64,000 nucleotides of DNA from G963422445 sp963422445 (GCA_963422445.2 OY729512.2:558001-622000); one strand, 5' to 3'; shown: positions 44,804 to 54,685, numbered from the stretch's first letter. The notes: generated from the sequence alone by a model not told the origin. Program-made: numbers and translations.

Positions 44804-45580
44804 TTATCGATTGGTGAAATTCGGTGGCCGTTTTTCAGCAAACGCTGCCATACCTTCCTTCTGGTCGGTCGTCGCAAAGGTCGAGTGGAAAAGCCGCCGT
44901 TCGAAATGAATGCCCTCGGCAAGGGTTGTCTCGAAGGCCCGGTTGACCGAGTCCTTCGTCATCATCACCGATGGCCGTGACAGGTCCGCAATTTTTTTTG
45001 CCGTCTTCATCGCTTCGTCCATCAATGAAACGAGCGGCACGATTCGACTGACAAGGCCGGCGCGTTCGGCCTCCTCGGCATCCATCATGCGGCCGGTCAG
45101 GCACATCTCCATGGCCTTGGCCTTGCCGACAAAACGCGGTAATCGCTGCGTTCCGCCCATGCCCGGAATCGTCGCGAGGGTGATCTCCGGTTGACCGAAT
45201 CGGGCATTGTCAGCGGCAATAATGAAGTCGCACATCATCGCGACTTCACATCCGCCGCCAAGGGCGTAGCCGGCGACCGCGGCAATAATCGGTTTCCGAT
45301 TTTTCGCGCCCTGTTCCCATCCCGCGGTAATGAAGTCCTCGAAATATACGTCCATATAGTCCTTGGATTGCATCTCCTTGATGTCGGCGCCGGCCGCAAA
45401 TGCCTTGTCGCTTCCGGTGATGATCAGACAACCGATCTGGTCGTCGGCCTCAAGGTCGACCAGGGCTTGCTGAAGTTCAGTCATCAACGCACTCGACAGC
45501 GCGTTCAGGGCCTTCGGACGGTTCAGGGTGATCACGCCGACCGCTTCCACGCGGTCGACAATGATGTTTTCGTACGTCAT
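44804..45580 (-). CDS. enoyl-CoA hydratase
   Basis: A 258-residue crotonase-fold enzyme that hydrates trans-2-enoyl-CoA in beta-oxidation. Motifs: NRPKALNALSSALMTEL, the oxyanion-hole segment DKAFAAGADIKEMQ, YALGGGCEVAMMCDFIIAAD, and the catalytic Glu regions in PEITLATIPGMGGTQRLPRFVG. The length is standard. It belongs to the mutM-exported protein-echA-rpsT series on the minus strand. Confidence 0.94.
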   Translation of the reverse strand: MTYENIIVDRVEAVGVITLNRPKALNALSSALMTELQQALVDLEADDQIGCLIITGSDKAFAAGADIKEMQSKDYMDVYFEDFITAGWEQGAKNRKPIIAAVAGYALGGGCEVAMMCDFIIAADNARFGQPEITLATIPGMGGTQRLPRFVGKAKAMEMCLTGRMMDAEEAERAGLVSRIVPLVSLMDEAMKTAKKIADLSRPSVMMTKDSVNRAFETTLAEGIHFERRLFHSTFATTDQKEGMAAFAEKRPPNFTNR

Positions 45581-45612
45581 GTCGAATCTCCTCCATGCCG
45601 GCCGCGGCCAGC

Positions 45613-45981
45613 CTATTCCGGGGTGAGGGAAAAACGAACGATCATGTCCGTTCCGTCCGGCAGAAAGTCCAGAGTGAGGCGTTCGCCCTCACGCAGGAAC
45701 ATGCCGTCAGACTGCCGCCGCCAGCCGAGCTGCGTCAGGGTACCGGCGTAGAATGCGTTGATGGCTTTCCCGGACACCCGCCCGCGCACGAACGCGACGA
45801 CGATACGGCCACTAGTCGCATCGAAAGCCATAACGGCGCCCGGAACTTCCGTCATGCCAGGCATCAACGGCAGGTCCGCAAAACCAGTCACGAACCGGCC
45901 ATCGGTACCTGCGACCGGTGCGGTCATCAAGATCAGGAGAACGGCGGCGACAGCAGGGCGTAAAAGGCAGGCCAAGGTCAT
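45613..45981 (-). CDS. small exported protein of unknown function
   Basis: A 122-residue protein with a signal peptide (ACLLRPAVAAVLLILMTAPVAG) and a compact C-terminal part (VSGKAINAFYAGTLTQLGWR...REGERLTLDFLPDG) resembling small periplasmic proteins found between mutM and echA in alphaproteobacteria. The FYAGTLTQLGW pattern suggests a BON/DUF-like alpha-beta fold. Function not assignable. It is 17 nt after mutM, so probably co-transcribed. Confidence 0.75.
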   Translation of the reverse strand: MTLACLLRPAVAAVLLILMTAPVAGTDGRFVTGFADLPLMPGMTEVPGAVMAFDATSGRIVVAFVRGRVSGKAINAFYAGTLTQLGWRRQSDGMFLREGERLTLDFLPDGTDMIVRFSLTPE

Positions 45982-45998
45982 GACACACCGCTTCTACA

Positions 45999-46829
45999 TC
46001 AGCGCTGACAGCGAGCACAATAGAAAGTCGAACGCCCGGACTGCACGATACGGCGGACCCGTCCCTGACAACCGGGTTTCGGGCACAGAGCGCCCTCATG
46101 ATCATAAACCTGGAAGTGATGCTGGAAATAACCGAGTTCGCCAGACGGCTGAACATGGTCGCGGAGGGTCGAACCGCCGGAATCGATGGCTGCGATCAGC
46201 ACGTCACGAATGGCGCTGACGAGACGGTCACAGCGTTTGACACTGATGGAAGCAGCCCGGCGCAACGGTGAAACCCCGCTCACGTGCAGGGCCTCACAGC
46301 CATAGATGTTGCCGAGTCCGGCAACCACGCGCTGATCGAGAAGGGCGGACTTGATCGGCGTGTTCCGGCCGGCAATCGCTCTGACGAGACAAGGGCCGTT
46401 GAATGCGTTGCCCAGCGGTTCCGGTCCCAAGCCGGCAAGTTGAGGATGATTGTCGAGATCGTCCTGAGGCCACAGGTCAGCCATGCCGAAACGGCGAGCG
46501 TCGTTGAAACGAATGACGGTTCCCGAATCTGTTGTAAAAACGATGTGGTCGTGGCGGTCGAGCGTGTCCGGCCGGGCATCACTCACCAGGATCCGGCCAG
46601 ACATGCCGAGATGCAGGACCAGAACCATGCCGTCGTCGAGGACGGCGAGAAGATATTTGGCGCGGCGGCGCAGCGCGGTAATCCGGCGCCCCGTCAGGCG
46701 TTCGGCAAAGCCGTCCGGAAGCGGCCGGCGCAGATCGGGCCGGCGCTGCTCGACACGGATCAGGGTGTGATCCTCAAGGGCCGGCAACAGGCCGCGGCGT
46801 ACGGTCTCGACCTCCGGTAGTTCCGGCAT
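45999..46829 (-). CDS. mutM: formamidopyrimidine-DNA glycosylase
   Basis: Base-excision repair enzyme for 8-oxoguanine. It starts at 46829 with MPELPEVETVRRGL; Pro2 is the catalytic nucleophile and Glu3 the acid. Conserved LRRRAKYLL, HLGMSGR, RFNDARRFG (damage-recognition Arg), the H2TH region DQRVVAGLGNIYGCEALH and the C-terminal zinc finger CPKPGC...YCARCQR are all present. 276 residues, normal. Divergent from ubiE. Confidence 0.97.
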   Translation of the reverse strand: MPELPEVETVRRGLLPALEDHTLIRVEQRRPDLRRPLPDGFAERLTGRRITALRRRAKYLLAVLDDGMVLVLHLGMSGRILVSDARPDTLDRHDHIVFTTDSGTVIRFNDARRFGMADLWPQDDLDNHPQLAGLGPEPLGNAFNGPCLVRAIAGRNTPIKSALLDQRVVAGLGNIYGCEALHVSGVSPLRRAASISVKRCDRLVSAIRDVLIAAIDSGGSTLRDHVQPSGELGYFQHHFQVYDHEGALCPKPGCQGRVRRIVQSGRSTFYCARCQR

Positions 46830-47049
46830 GACAGTTGGTCCTAGTCCTCGATACAGGATCGGCATCATGATCGGTGGATTGCCGCATTGCAATCTGCCGC
46901 GGAACTGTCGTCACCTAGCACAGGCCGCTGCCTGCGCGATTGCGGTGGACCGGATCGGACCATTACATTTGCGCCAACCTTGTGGCAGCATGGGCGGAAC
47001 TTCTGTCTGGGACTGTGGTGTGATGGTGATACCAGGGCCACGGGCTGGC

Positions 47050-47775
47050 ATGACGGATTTCGGGTTCCGCCAGGTGCCGGCCGCGGAAAAAACGGGCCTA
47101 GTGCGTGGCGTCTTCGATTCCGTGGCCCACCGTTACGATCTCATGAACGATCTGATGAGCTTCGGCGCACATCGGCGGTGGAAGGCCGCCTTGCTCGACT
47201 GGCTGGCGCCACGCCCGGACATGCGCTTGCTTGATGTCGCCGGCGGAACCGGTGATATCGCCACCGGTTACCGGGCCCGCGGCGGTGGTCCGGCGGTGGT
47301 CTGCGACATCAATCTGACGATGATCGAAGCTGGCCGTGCCCGTGTCGCACGACGCAGCGCGGCCGGAATCGCCTGGATTTGCGGCGATGCGGAAGCCTTG
47401 CCACTCCTCGACCGGTCGGTTGATGCGGTTACAGTCGCGTTCGGCTTACGTAACATCACGCGAATCGATGCAGCGCTGGCCGAGGCCGGGCGGGTGCTTC
47501 GGCCCGGCGGACGGTTTCTTTGCCTTGAATTCAGCCGGCCGGCCGTCGCAGCTCTGGAGCCGCTCTATGACCGCTACTCCAGCCATGTCCTGCCCGAAAT
47601 CGGCCGTTGGGTGGCCGGCGACCGCGACGCCTATGTCTATCTTGTTGAAAGCATCCGGAAATTCCCCGATCAGGAAGATCTGGCGCAGCAGATGACGGCG
47701 GCAGGCCTCGATCGGGTCAGATACCGCAATCTTGCGGGCGGCATCGTTGCCCTTCACTCCGCTTGGCGCCTTTAG
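47050..47775 (+). CDS. ubiE: ubiquinone/menaquinone methyltransferase UbiE
   Basis: SAM-dependent C-methyltransferase of ubiquinone synthesis. I chose the ATG at 47050 (241 residues, MTDFGFRQVPAAEKTGLVRG). SAM motif I is LLDVAGGTGDIATGY, motif II AGIAWICGDAEALPLLDRSV, and the signature is VAFGLRNITRIDAALAEAGR followed by GRFLCLEFSRP. The frame is open upstream to 46828 without homology. It is followed by ubiB after 9 nt. Confidence 0.95.
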   Translation: MTDFGFRQVPAAEKTGLVRGVFDSVAHRYDLMNDLMSFGAHRRWKAALLDWLAPRPDMRLLDVAGGTGDIATGYRARGGGPAVVCDINLTMIEAGRARVARRSAAGIAWICGDAEALPLLDRSVDAVTVAFGLRNITRIDAALAEAGRVLRPGGRFLCLEFSRPAVAALEPLYDRYSSHVLPEIGRWVAGDRDAYVYLVESIRKFPDQEDLAQQMTAAGLDRVRYRNLAGGIVALHSAWRL

Positions 47776-47784
47776 GAGAGAGGC

Positions 47785-49332
47785 ATGTGGCGGGCGGCCA
47801 GAAACCTTGCGCGCCTGACCCGGATCGGCTGGATCCTGATCCGTCACGGGGCGCTGTTTCCTCTGGAGCATTTCCCCCAGGCGCCGGCCCTCGGCGTCCT
47901 GGTCCGGTTGAGCCGGCTGCTGCAGAGGCATCGGTACCGCGCCTTGCGGCCGGGCGAACGCCTTACAGCAGCCCTGGTCGCGCTCGGGCCAAGTTTCATC
48001 AAGCTCGGCCAATCGCTGGCCACCCGCTCGGATCTTGTCGGCGAGACGGTCGCCGAAGATCTTTCGCGGCTACAGGACAATCTGCCACCATTTCCGTTCG
48101 AACAGGCGCGGCGGACCATCGAAACCGAACTCGCCGCGCCGCTGGCAGAGACGTTCACGCGGTTCGAGGAAATTGCTGTCGCCGCAGCTTCGATCTCACA
48201 GGTCCATTATGCCGTTACAGCTGACGGCGCCGAGGTCGCGGTCAAGGTTCTGCGGCCGGGCATTGAGGCCTCGTTCGCGCGCGATATCGATCTGTTCCGC
48301 TGGATCGCCGCCGGTCTGGAGCAGTTCCTGCCACGGACCCGCCGGTTACGGCCGGTAGAGGTCGTGGCCCTGTTCGCCGACACCGTCACCATCGAGATGG
48401 ACATGCGAATGGAGGCGGCGGCAGCCGCGGAACTCGCGGAAAACTTCGCCGGCGACCCGGATTTCAAGGTGCCGTCGGTGGATTGGCAGCGCACCACCCG
48501 GCGGGTTCTGACGCTGGAACGTCTGTACGGGTTGCGACCGGACGATGTCGCAGGGTTGCAAGCGGTGGGGCATGATCCGACCGGGATCCTGGAAAAATGC
48601 GCCTGCGCCTGTTTCAATCAGATTTTCCGGGACGGTTTCTTTCACGCCGACATGCATCCCGGCAATTTGTTCATTCTGGACGACGGCCGGATCGCACCGG
48701 TCGACTTCGGCATCATGGGCCGGCTTGATCTCAAGACCCGCCATTTCCTTGCGGACATGCTGACGGGGTTTCTGACGGGCGATTATCAGCACGTGGCCGA
48801 GGTCCATTTCCGGGCCGGCTATGTCCCGGCGCACAAGTCGCTGCAGGCGTTCACTCAAGCCTGCCGGTCGATCGGCGAGCCGATCCAGGGGCGTCCTTCG
48901 GCGGAAATTTCACTGGCCGGGTTGCTGGCCCAGCTGTTTCGCATTACCGAGCAGTTCGAGATGGAGACCCAACCGCAGTTGTTGCTGCTCCAGAAAACCA
49001 TGCTGATGGCCGAAGGGGTCGGGCGGCGGGTCAATGACCAGGTCAACATATGGGAGCTTGCCCGTCCCCTGATCGAGCAATGGATGATGGAAAATCGATC
49101 ACCGCAGGCACGTTTGCGTCAGACCGCAGCCGAGGCTGTGCAAGTGATTGAACGCCTGCCAACCCTGACCGAACGGGTCGAACGCATAATCGACGAATTT
49201 TCCAATGACGGGCTGCGGCTTCACCCGGAGACGGTCCGGCGCTTCGGCCAGTATCGGAACCGGTGGCAATGGCACCGGTCGCCGCTCTGGCTGGCGGTCC
49301 TGGCGCTCATCGTGATCCTGATAGCAGACTGA
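47785..49332 (+). CDS. ubiB: UbiB-family ubiquinone biosynthesis kinase-like protein
   Basis: A 515-residue ADCK/ABC1 atypical kinase-like protein needed for ubiquinone synthesis. The KxGQ motif is FIKLGQSLATRSD, followed by the AAAS-type loop (AVAAASISQVHYAV), the ExD region (TVTIEMDMRMEAAAAAELAENF, split), the DFG-like motif VDFGIMGRL, and HADMHPGNLFI. The C-terminal hydrophobic segment (SPLWLAVLALIVILIAD) anchors it to the inner membrane. Operon with ubiE. Confidence 0.96.
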   Translation: MWRAARNLARLTRIGWILIRHGALFPLEHFPQAPALGVLVRLSRLLQRHRYRALRPGERLTAALVALGPSFIKLGQSLATRSDLVGETVAEDLSRLQDNLPPFPFEQARRTIETELAAPLAETFTRFEEIAVAAASISQVHYAVTADGAEVAVKVLRPGIEASFARDIDLFRWIAAGLEQFLPRTRRLRPVEVVALFADTVTIEMDMRMEAAAAAELAENFAGDPDFKVPSVDWQRTTRRVLTLERLYGLRPDDVAGLQAVGHDPTGILEKCACACFNQIFRDGFFHADMHPGNLFILDDGRIAPVDFGIMGRLDLKTRHFLADMLTGFLTGDYQHVAEVHFRAGYVPAHKSLQAFTQACRSIGEPIQGRPSAEISLAGLLAQLFRITEQFEMETQPQLLLLQKTMLMAEGVGRRVNDQVNIWELARPLIEQWMMENRSPQARLRQTAAEAVQVIERLPTLTERVERIIDEFSNDGLRLHPETVRRFGQYRNRWQWHRSPLWLAVLALIVILIAD

Positions 49333-49338
49333 CTGGCA

Positions 49339-51288
49339 TTATGTTATCAGAGCAGGATGCCGAGCCGCCTGTTCCGGCGGAGTGTAATCCATGTCATGCG
49401 CAGCAGCAACCAGCTTGCATGTTACCGCGCCGCCGATCAGGTTGAGTCCGTTCATCAGGTGCCGGTCTTCAGCCCAGGGCGTGGCGGCAGCCCTTGTCGG
49501 CCAGCGCGTGAATGAATGGCAGGGTCGCGTTGCCAAGAGCAGAGGTCGAGATCGGGCGACGCCGCTCGGCATGTTGGCCACACGATACTGTACGATACCG
49601 TCGACATCGAGTGTTGGCTGATCATGCGTGGTGGGCCGGGAGGTCGCGAAACACCCGCCCTGGTCGATCGCAACATCGACCATAACCGAGCCGGAGCGCA
49701 TCCGCCCGACCGCTGCGCCCGGCGCCAACACGGCGCCGACCACCAGATCCGCACCGAAGACACAGTCCTCAATCGTGCCCGGGGTTGCATGGACGGTACT
49801 GATCCGGGCTCCAGACTGTTCATCAAGCGCAGTCAGACGTTGCAATGACCGGTCGAGCACTGTCATCCTGGCTCCAAGTCCCGATGCGATGCGGGTCGCA
49901 TTGCTCTCGACAACGCCGCCGCCGATAAACACCACATCACCGGCCGGAACTCCGGGCACGCCGCTGAGCAGGACTCCGCTACCGCCCTAGATAGTGTCGT
50001 CACGAAATACCAGCCCAGAGCGCCAGACACCGAATCTGCACCGCGGCAAGGAACGATGCGGCATTCTTGGCGTATCGCGTGGCAATCCCACGCCAACGCT
50101 TGAGCCACAGAAAGGCGTTCTCCACCAAATGCCGGCGCCGGTAGAGATGGACATCATACGCTCTGGGGTGCTTGCGGTTGCGCTTCGGCGGAACCGCTGG
50201 AATAACTTCATGCTCCTCACAATAAGACAGGATGGCATTCGTGTCATAGGCCTTGTCCGCCAACAAGGACTCGGCATCTATCCCTTCAATCAGCTCGACC
50301 GCTTGACTGCAATCTGCTGCCGTCCCCTCGGTCACCAACACCCGCACCGGCATCCCATGCGCGTCCACAGCCAGGTGCAGCGTCGTGTTCAGCCCCCTTT
50401 TGTGCGATCCATCGCCTGATTGCCGCCGACCGCACCGCTCGCATGGGGATGGACCTTGAGATGACTGGTGTCAATCATCAGCCACTCATCGTCCGGCTCA
50501 TCCACCAGATGCTCCAGCAACGCCCCCAGAGCCCCTTGTCCCGCCAGCGACAGAACCGACGATGGGTAGTTTTCCAGTCTCCATAGTCTGGCGGCACATC
50601 ACGCCAGGGAGCGCCGGTACGCAGAATCCAGCAAGACCGCATTTAATGAACCGTCGATTATCCTGTGCCACTCCACCCCAACGTCCCGCTCGACCAGGCA
50701 GATGAGGCTCCAACAACAGCCAGACCCTGTCCGAAATGTCGTGACGCCGATGAGCCAATCCCATGAGTCGCCTCCAAGAACCATCGAGTGAGTTCGACAG
50801 ATAGGACAGATGAACATCACTCATGACGACACTATCTAGGATTTTCCCAGGCAATGCGCACCGACCTGCACCGCCAGCCGGCCAGCGATCCGGCTCATCG
50901 GCGCCAGAAACGGCAGGCTACCGCGGTTGCCGGTGACGGTTTCATACGCGATTGCGATACAGCCGCTCTCCCGCAGCGCCCGAGTCCGGACCGGGTCGGG
51001 CGCCAGATGCAAGTAGGCGAAGATGATCTGGTTTTCGCAAATCCAGCTGAACTCCTCCGGCTGCGGTTTCTTCACCTTCACGATCATGTCAGCCGTTGCA
51101 AAGACCTCCTCGGCCACGATCGCGACGCCGGCAGCCTCGTAATCCCGGTCGCCGTGACCAGCGGCCCGGCCGGCCGCAGATTCGATAATCACCGCATGCC
51201 CGTTTCGCACCAGATCCCGTATGTCGCCGGGAACCAGGCCAACCCGGTTTTCATGGGATTCGATCTTTTTCGGGACTCCGATCTTCAT
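49339..51288 (-). pseudogene. ald: alanine dehydrogenase, interrupted and decayed
   Basis: The 5' half (51288 down to 50840) encodes MKIGVPKKIESHENRVGLVP, the active-site Lys in IVKVKKPQPEEF and His in FAYLHLAPD. IS5 copy C splits the gene at CTAG. The 3' half has GDVVFIGGGVVESNATRIA (NAD fold) and MVDVAIDQGGCFATSRPTTH. Removing the IS and one CTAG leaves both halves in frame but with TAG where the family has Gln, and the C-terminal region (about 49455-49550) contains two compensating frameshifts plus a deletion before GSVMVD. Thus there are several independent lesions. It normally makes pyruvate and ammonia from alanine. Confidence 0.85.
49991..50835 (-). mobile_element. IS5-family (IS427-type) element, copy C
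   Basis: An 845-bp element inserted in ald with perfect CTAG duplications (49987-49990, 50836-50839). Ends as in copy B. Its orfA is frameshifted at RRFIKCGLAGFC (about 50640), so it is probably inactive; orfB is intact and near-identical to copy B. Confidence 0.92.
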
Positions 51289-51458
51289 CGCCGTAGCCTA
51301 TATCTTTGTGAGACCTTGCTGCCGGGACAGGCGGACATGCTGCAAAAATAATGCGGGCGGTCTGGCGGCCCAATCATTTCCATCGTTGCGCCCCAGGCGA
51401 TTTCAGGGACATCGCGTTGAGACTGGCGTCCCGCCGTTCTGCCTGCTAATCAACATCC

Positions 51459-53447
51459 ATGTTTAAAACCTTGCTCATCGCCAACCGCGGCGAGATCGCC
51501 TGTCGCATCGCCCGTACCGCGCGCGCCATGGGGCTGCGGACCGTTGCAATCCATTCCGACGCCGACGCCGACGCGCTGCATGTGTCAGCCTGCGACGCCG
51601 CAATTGCCATCGGTCCGGCGCCGGTCGCGGACTCCTATCTTCGCGGCGATACCATCATCCAGGCGGCGCTGGCCAGCGCCGCCGAGGCGATACATCCCGG
51701 CTACGGGTTCCTTTCGGAAAATGCCGGTTTTGCTTCGGCCTGCGCGGCACACGGCCTGATCTTTGTCGGCCCGTCGGCATCGGCGATTGCGGCGATGGGA
51801 TCGAAAGCCGCAGCCAAGGCGTTGATGGAAACGGCAGGCGTGCCGCTGGTTCCGGGATATCACGGTGACGATCAGAGCGACGCGACTCTCGCCGCGGCCG
51901 CGGCCGACATCGGTTTTCCGGTCCTTCTCAAAGCCAGTACTGGCGGCGGCGGCCGCGGCATGCGCGTCGTCGACGCCGCGGTGGATCTCGAACCGGCGCT
52001 CGCGGCCGCGCGGCGGGAGGCGGTGGCAGCGTTCGGCGATGGCCGGATGCTGGTCGAGAAGTATCTGATCCGCCCGCGCCATGTCGAACTGCAGGTCTTC
52101 GGTGACCAGCATGGCAACGTCATGCATCTGTTCGAGCGGGACTGCTCGGTGCAGCGGCGCCATCAGAAAGTGGTCGAAGAGGCGCCGGCGCCGAACCTTG
52201 ACCAGGACACCCGGCACGCGCTTGGCGAAGCGGCTGTTACGGCGGCACGGGCCATCGGGTACGCCGGCGCCGGGACCGTGGAATTCATCCTCGACGACAG
52301 CGGGTTCTATTTCATCGAGATGAACACCCGGCTGCAGGTCGAGCATCCGGTGACGGAAATGGTTACCGGAATTGATCTTGTCGAATGGCAACTGCGGGTT
52401 GCCGCCGGCGAGGCCTTGCCGATGCGCCAGGACGAGATCACCCTTGACGGCCATGCCTTCGAGGCGCGGCTCTACGCGGAAGATCCGGTCGATTTCCGTC
52501 CGCAGACCGGCCGTATCCACTATCTGCACCTGCCGGCCGTACCAGCCCGCGTCGATACCGGCGTGCGGGAAGGTGATACCGTATCGGTCCATTATGATTC
52601 AATGATCGCCAAACTGATCGTCCACGGCCGCGACCGCGACGCGGCGTTGATGCGTCTTGCTGCCGCTCTTGACGAGATCAGGGTCGCGGGGGTCAAGACC
52701 AATCAGCCGTTTTTAGCCCGACTGGCAAGGCATCCCGATTTCGTCGCCGGACGGGTCCATACCGGCCTTATCGAAGAGCATACGGAAACCCTGGCGCCAA
52801 CGCCTGCACCGGTCGGTACCGAAACACTGGCGCTGGCAGGACTTGTCTTCCTCGACCAGGCCAGCCGCACCGCGTCAGAACGACGGGCGGCCTCCGGCGA
52901 CCCGACCTCGCCGTGGGACGACAGCACGGGCTGGCGTCTAAACGAACCGGCGGTCCTGCCCATGACTCTCGCCGCGGCCGGCGAGCAATGTGACATTGTC
53001 CTTTCGACAACCGCTTCAGGTTACAGTATGGACGGCACCGGGATTCATCTGAGCGGGCGGATCGACCAGGGGCGGCAGCTTCGCGCGACCGTAGCGGGAC
53101 ATGACGTCACGATTGACGCCGCGCTTGACGGTGATGCGGTAACGCTGTTTCTGCAGGATGGCCCGGTGGTCGTGACCCGCGTCGACCGGCTCGCGGCATC
53201 GGAAAGCCAGCATGGCGTCACTGGACGAATGACGGCGCCGATGCCGGGCCGGATTACAGCATTGAATGTCACGGCCGGCGATTATGTGGTCCGCGGCGCT
53301 GCTCTGGTGGTCCTTGATGCGATGAAGATGGAACACTCGATTACAGCGCCCGAAGCCGGCCTTGTTACAGCCGTTCACTACGCGCTGGGAGATCTAGTTG
53401 ATGAAGGCGCCGATCTTCTCGATTTTGAAACGGCTACTGGCGGGTAA
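51459..53447 (+). CDS. biotin-dependent carboxylase, biotin carboxylase/BCCP subunit (MccA-like)
   Basis: A 662-residue subunit with a biotin-carboxylase domain (about 1-445): MFKTLLIANRGEIACRIART, the ATP-grasp Gly loop KASTGGGGRGMRVVD, RHVELQVFGDQHGNVMHLFE, and EMNTRLQVEHPVTEMVTGID. A BT-like linker follows, and the C-terminal biotinyl domain has the biotin-Lys motif DAMKMEH. The size and single-chain layout fit methylcrotonyl- or acyl-CoA carboxylase alpha subunits. No carboxyltransferase beta gene is adjacent, so the substrate is uncertain. Confidence 0.93.
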   Translation: MFKTLLIANRGEIACRIARTARAMGLRTVAIHSDADADALHVSACDAAIAIGPAPVADSYLRGDTIIQAALASAAEAIHPGYGFLSENAGFASACAAHGLIFVGPSASAIAAMGSKAAAKALMETAGVPLVPGYHGDDQSDATLAAAAADIGFPVLLKASTGGGGRGMRVVDAAVDLEPALAAARREAVAAFGDGRMLVEKYLIRPRHVELQVFGDQHGNVMHLFERDCSVQRRHQKVVEEAPAPNLDQDTRHALGEAAVTAARAIGYAGAGTVEFILDDSGFYFIEMNTRLQVEHPVTEMVTGIDLVEWQLRVAAGEALPMRQDEITLDGHAFEARLYAEDPVDFRPQTGRIHYLHLPAVPARVDTGVREGDTVSVHYDSMIAKLIVHGRDRDAALMRLAAALDEIRVAGVKTNQPFLARLARHPDFVAGRVHTGLIEEHTETLAPTPAPVGTETLALAGLVFLDQASRTASERRAASGDPTSPWDDSTGWRLNEPAVLPMTLAAAGEQCDIVLSTTASGYSMDGTGIHLSGRIDQGRQLRATVAGHDVTIDAALDGDAVTLFLQDGPVVVTRVDRLAASESQHGVTGRMTAPMPGRITALNVTAGDYVVRGAALVVLDAMKMEHSITAPEAGLVTAVHYALGDLVDEGADLLDFETATGG

Positions 53448-53489
53448 GATTGCAAGTCCGGTTGCAAACGGTTGGCTGAAGCTACCCTG

Positions 53490-53930
53490 ATGACTGTTCA
53501 TCTACTCAAACTTTGTGTCGGGATTGACACGGTTCGCCAGCTCGAAGATGTACAGGCCGGGCGGCGCGAACGCTTGCAAGCGGAGGGCCGAGAGCCGCTG
53601 AACGTCCATATTACGCGCAACACGCCGCGCCGCGCCGACGAAATCGTCAATGGCGGTTCTCTGTATTGGGTCATTCGGCGGCGGATTCAGGTGCGTCAGA
53701 AGATTCTCAGAATTGATGCATTGCGCGACCTCGACGGGAGACCTCGTTGCGGGCTTGTCCTTGATCCCGGCCTGGTTCGGGTCGAGCCACGACCCTGTCG
53801 AGCATTTCAGGGTTGGCGCTATCTTGATATCGCGGATGCGCCCGGTGACAGAGCAGCCGCAAATGATGATGCTGATGATAACATGCCGGAGGAGATGCAT
53901 CGCGAATTGCAGGCATTGGGCCTGATTTGA
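53490..53930 (+). CDS. DUF1489 family protein
   Basis: A 146-residue alphaproteobacterial protein of unknown function. The start at 53490 gives MTVHLLKLCVGIDTVRQLED. Family features are RRADEIVNGGSLYWVIRRRI, IQVRQKILRIDALRD and RPCRAFQGWRYLDIADAPGD. Preceded by the carboxylase gene at a 42-nt spacing. Confidence 0.85.
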   Translation: MTVHLLKLCVGIDTVRQLEDVQAGRRERLQAEGREPLNVHITRNTPRRADEIVNGGSLYWVIRRRIQVRQKILRIDALRDLDGRPRCGLVLDPGLVRVEPRPCRAFQGWRYLDIADAPGDRAAANDDADDNMPEEMHRELQALGLI

Positions 53931-54135
53931 TTGGGGTGTTGTTCTGGCATGGTGAAGACAGAATTACGCCCATTTGAGTTTGAAGTGCGGCACGGTCGGG
54001 ACCATTCTTTATTCTGATCCGCACCGCCGGGTGGAGTGCGTGAAGCGAATTTCCCGGCCCTTCGGTTTTCGTTGTGCCGATCTGACATCGCGAAAACATG
54101 ATTCACGACGCTGAAATCCGGCATCTGCATCATCC
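53931..54135. other. intergenic, no gene recognised
   Basis: About 200 bases of low coding character between DUF1489 and an IS630-type relic. Nothing identified. Confidence 0.4.
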
Positions 54136-54440
54136 ATGATCGGTGCTGCGGTTACGCCTGCCTGTTTGCCGGCGGTGTCCGTGACCACACTGGCAACAGC
54201 CGGTTATATCTGTTCCCGGGCCAACACCAGCGAGATGAACCGGCGTCCCCGCATGATCCCGGCTGCCGTACAACCCGGTCATCATGCTGCCCTGATCCTC
54301 GATGGCGCCGGCTGGCATCATTCGAAACCCTCTTCGCTTGTCTCGAAACAACATTTCCGCCAACCGGGAATTGCCGAACACCGAAGCTGTGCCGGAAGCG
54401 ATCCGGCAAGCCCGGACCATCCCGGCAGCCTGACACAAGC
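54136..54440 (+). pseudogene. IS630-type transposase fragment
   Basis: One frame contains RANTSEMNRRPRMIPAAVQP and HHAALILDGAGWHHSK, matching the second half of the catalytic core in one IS630-family subgroup (NTEAMN..., HAVLILDQAGWH). Beyond it the frame breaks and only weak traces remain. It is unrelated to the IS630 elements at 21-44 kb. No ends identified. Confidence 0.5.
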
Positions 54441-54542
54441 GGATCAGCCCCATCGTCTCCGGAAGGGGACGCTAATATCGAACCATCCGAACCGGATAAA
54501 CACCGGATTAACAGATCGTCGAATACAATGCTAATATCCTGT

Positions 54543-54653
54543 ACCGCTTATGCACGTGGCTCCGGTGGCACACGATGTTGCCCCCGATGTCGACTATTCC
54601 CGGCACGCCAAACGCTACATGTACGTTTCACCGGAGCCACGTGCATAAGCGGT
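54543..54653. mobile_element. MITE-like element, copy B with 8-bp target duplication
   Basis: A 111-bp unit with perfect 25-bp inverted repeats (left begins ACCGCTTATGCACGTGGCTC; 54543-54567 and 54629-54653) and no coding content. Perfect direct repeats TATCCTGT flank it at 54535-54542 and 54654-54661. These are the hallmarks of a transposed miniature element. The interior differs from copy A. It ends 25 bp before the next gene's start, so it lies in that gene's promoter/leader. Confidence 0.85.
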
Positions 54654-54685
54654 TATCCTGTTTATGTCGCCGACGGAGCACACCG

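Noticed and set aside
53502..53900. Lipoprotein-like frame antisense to DUF1489
   Set aside because: The start (MHLLRHVIISIIICGCS) resembles a lipoprotein signal, but the opposite strand encodes a conserved DUF1489 protein with family motifs.
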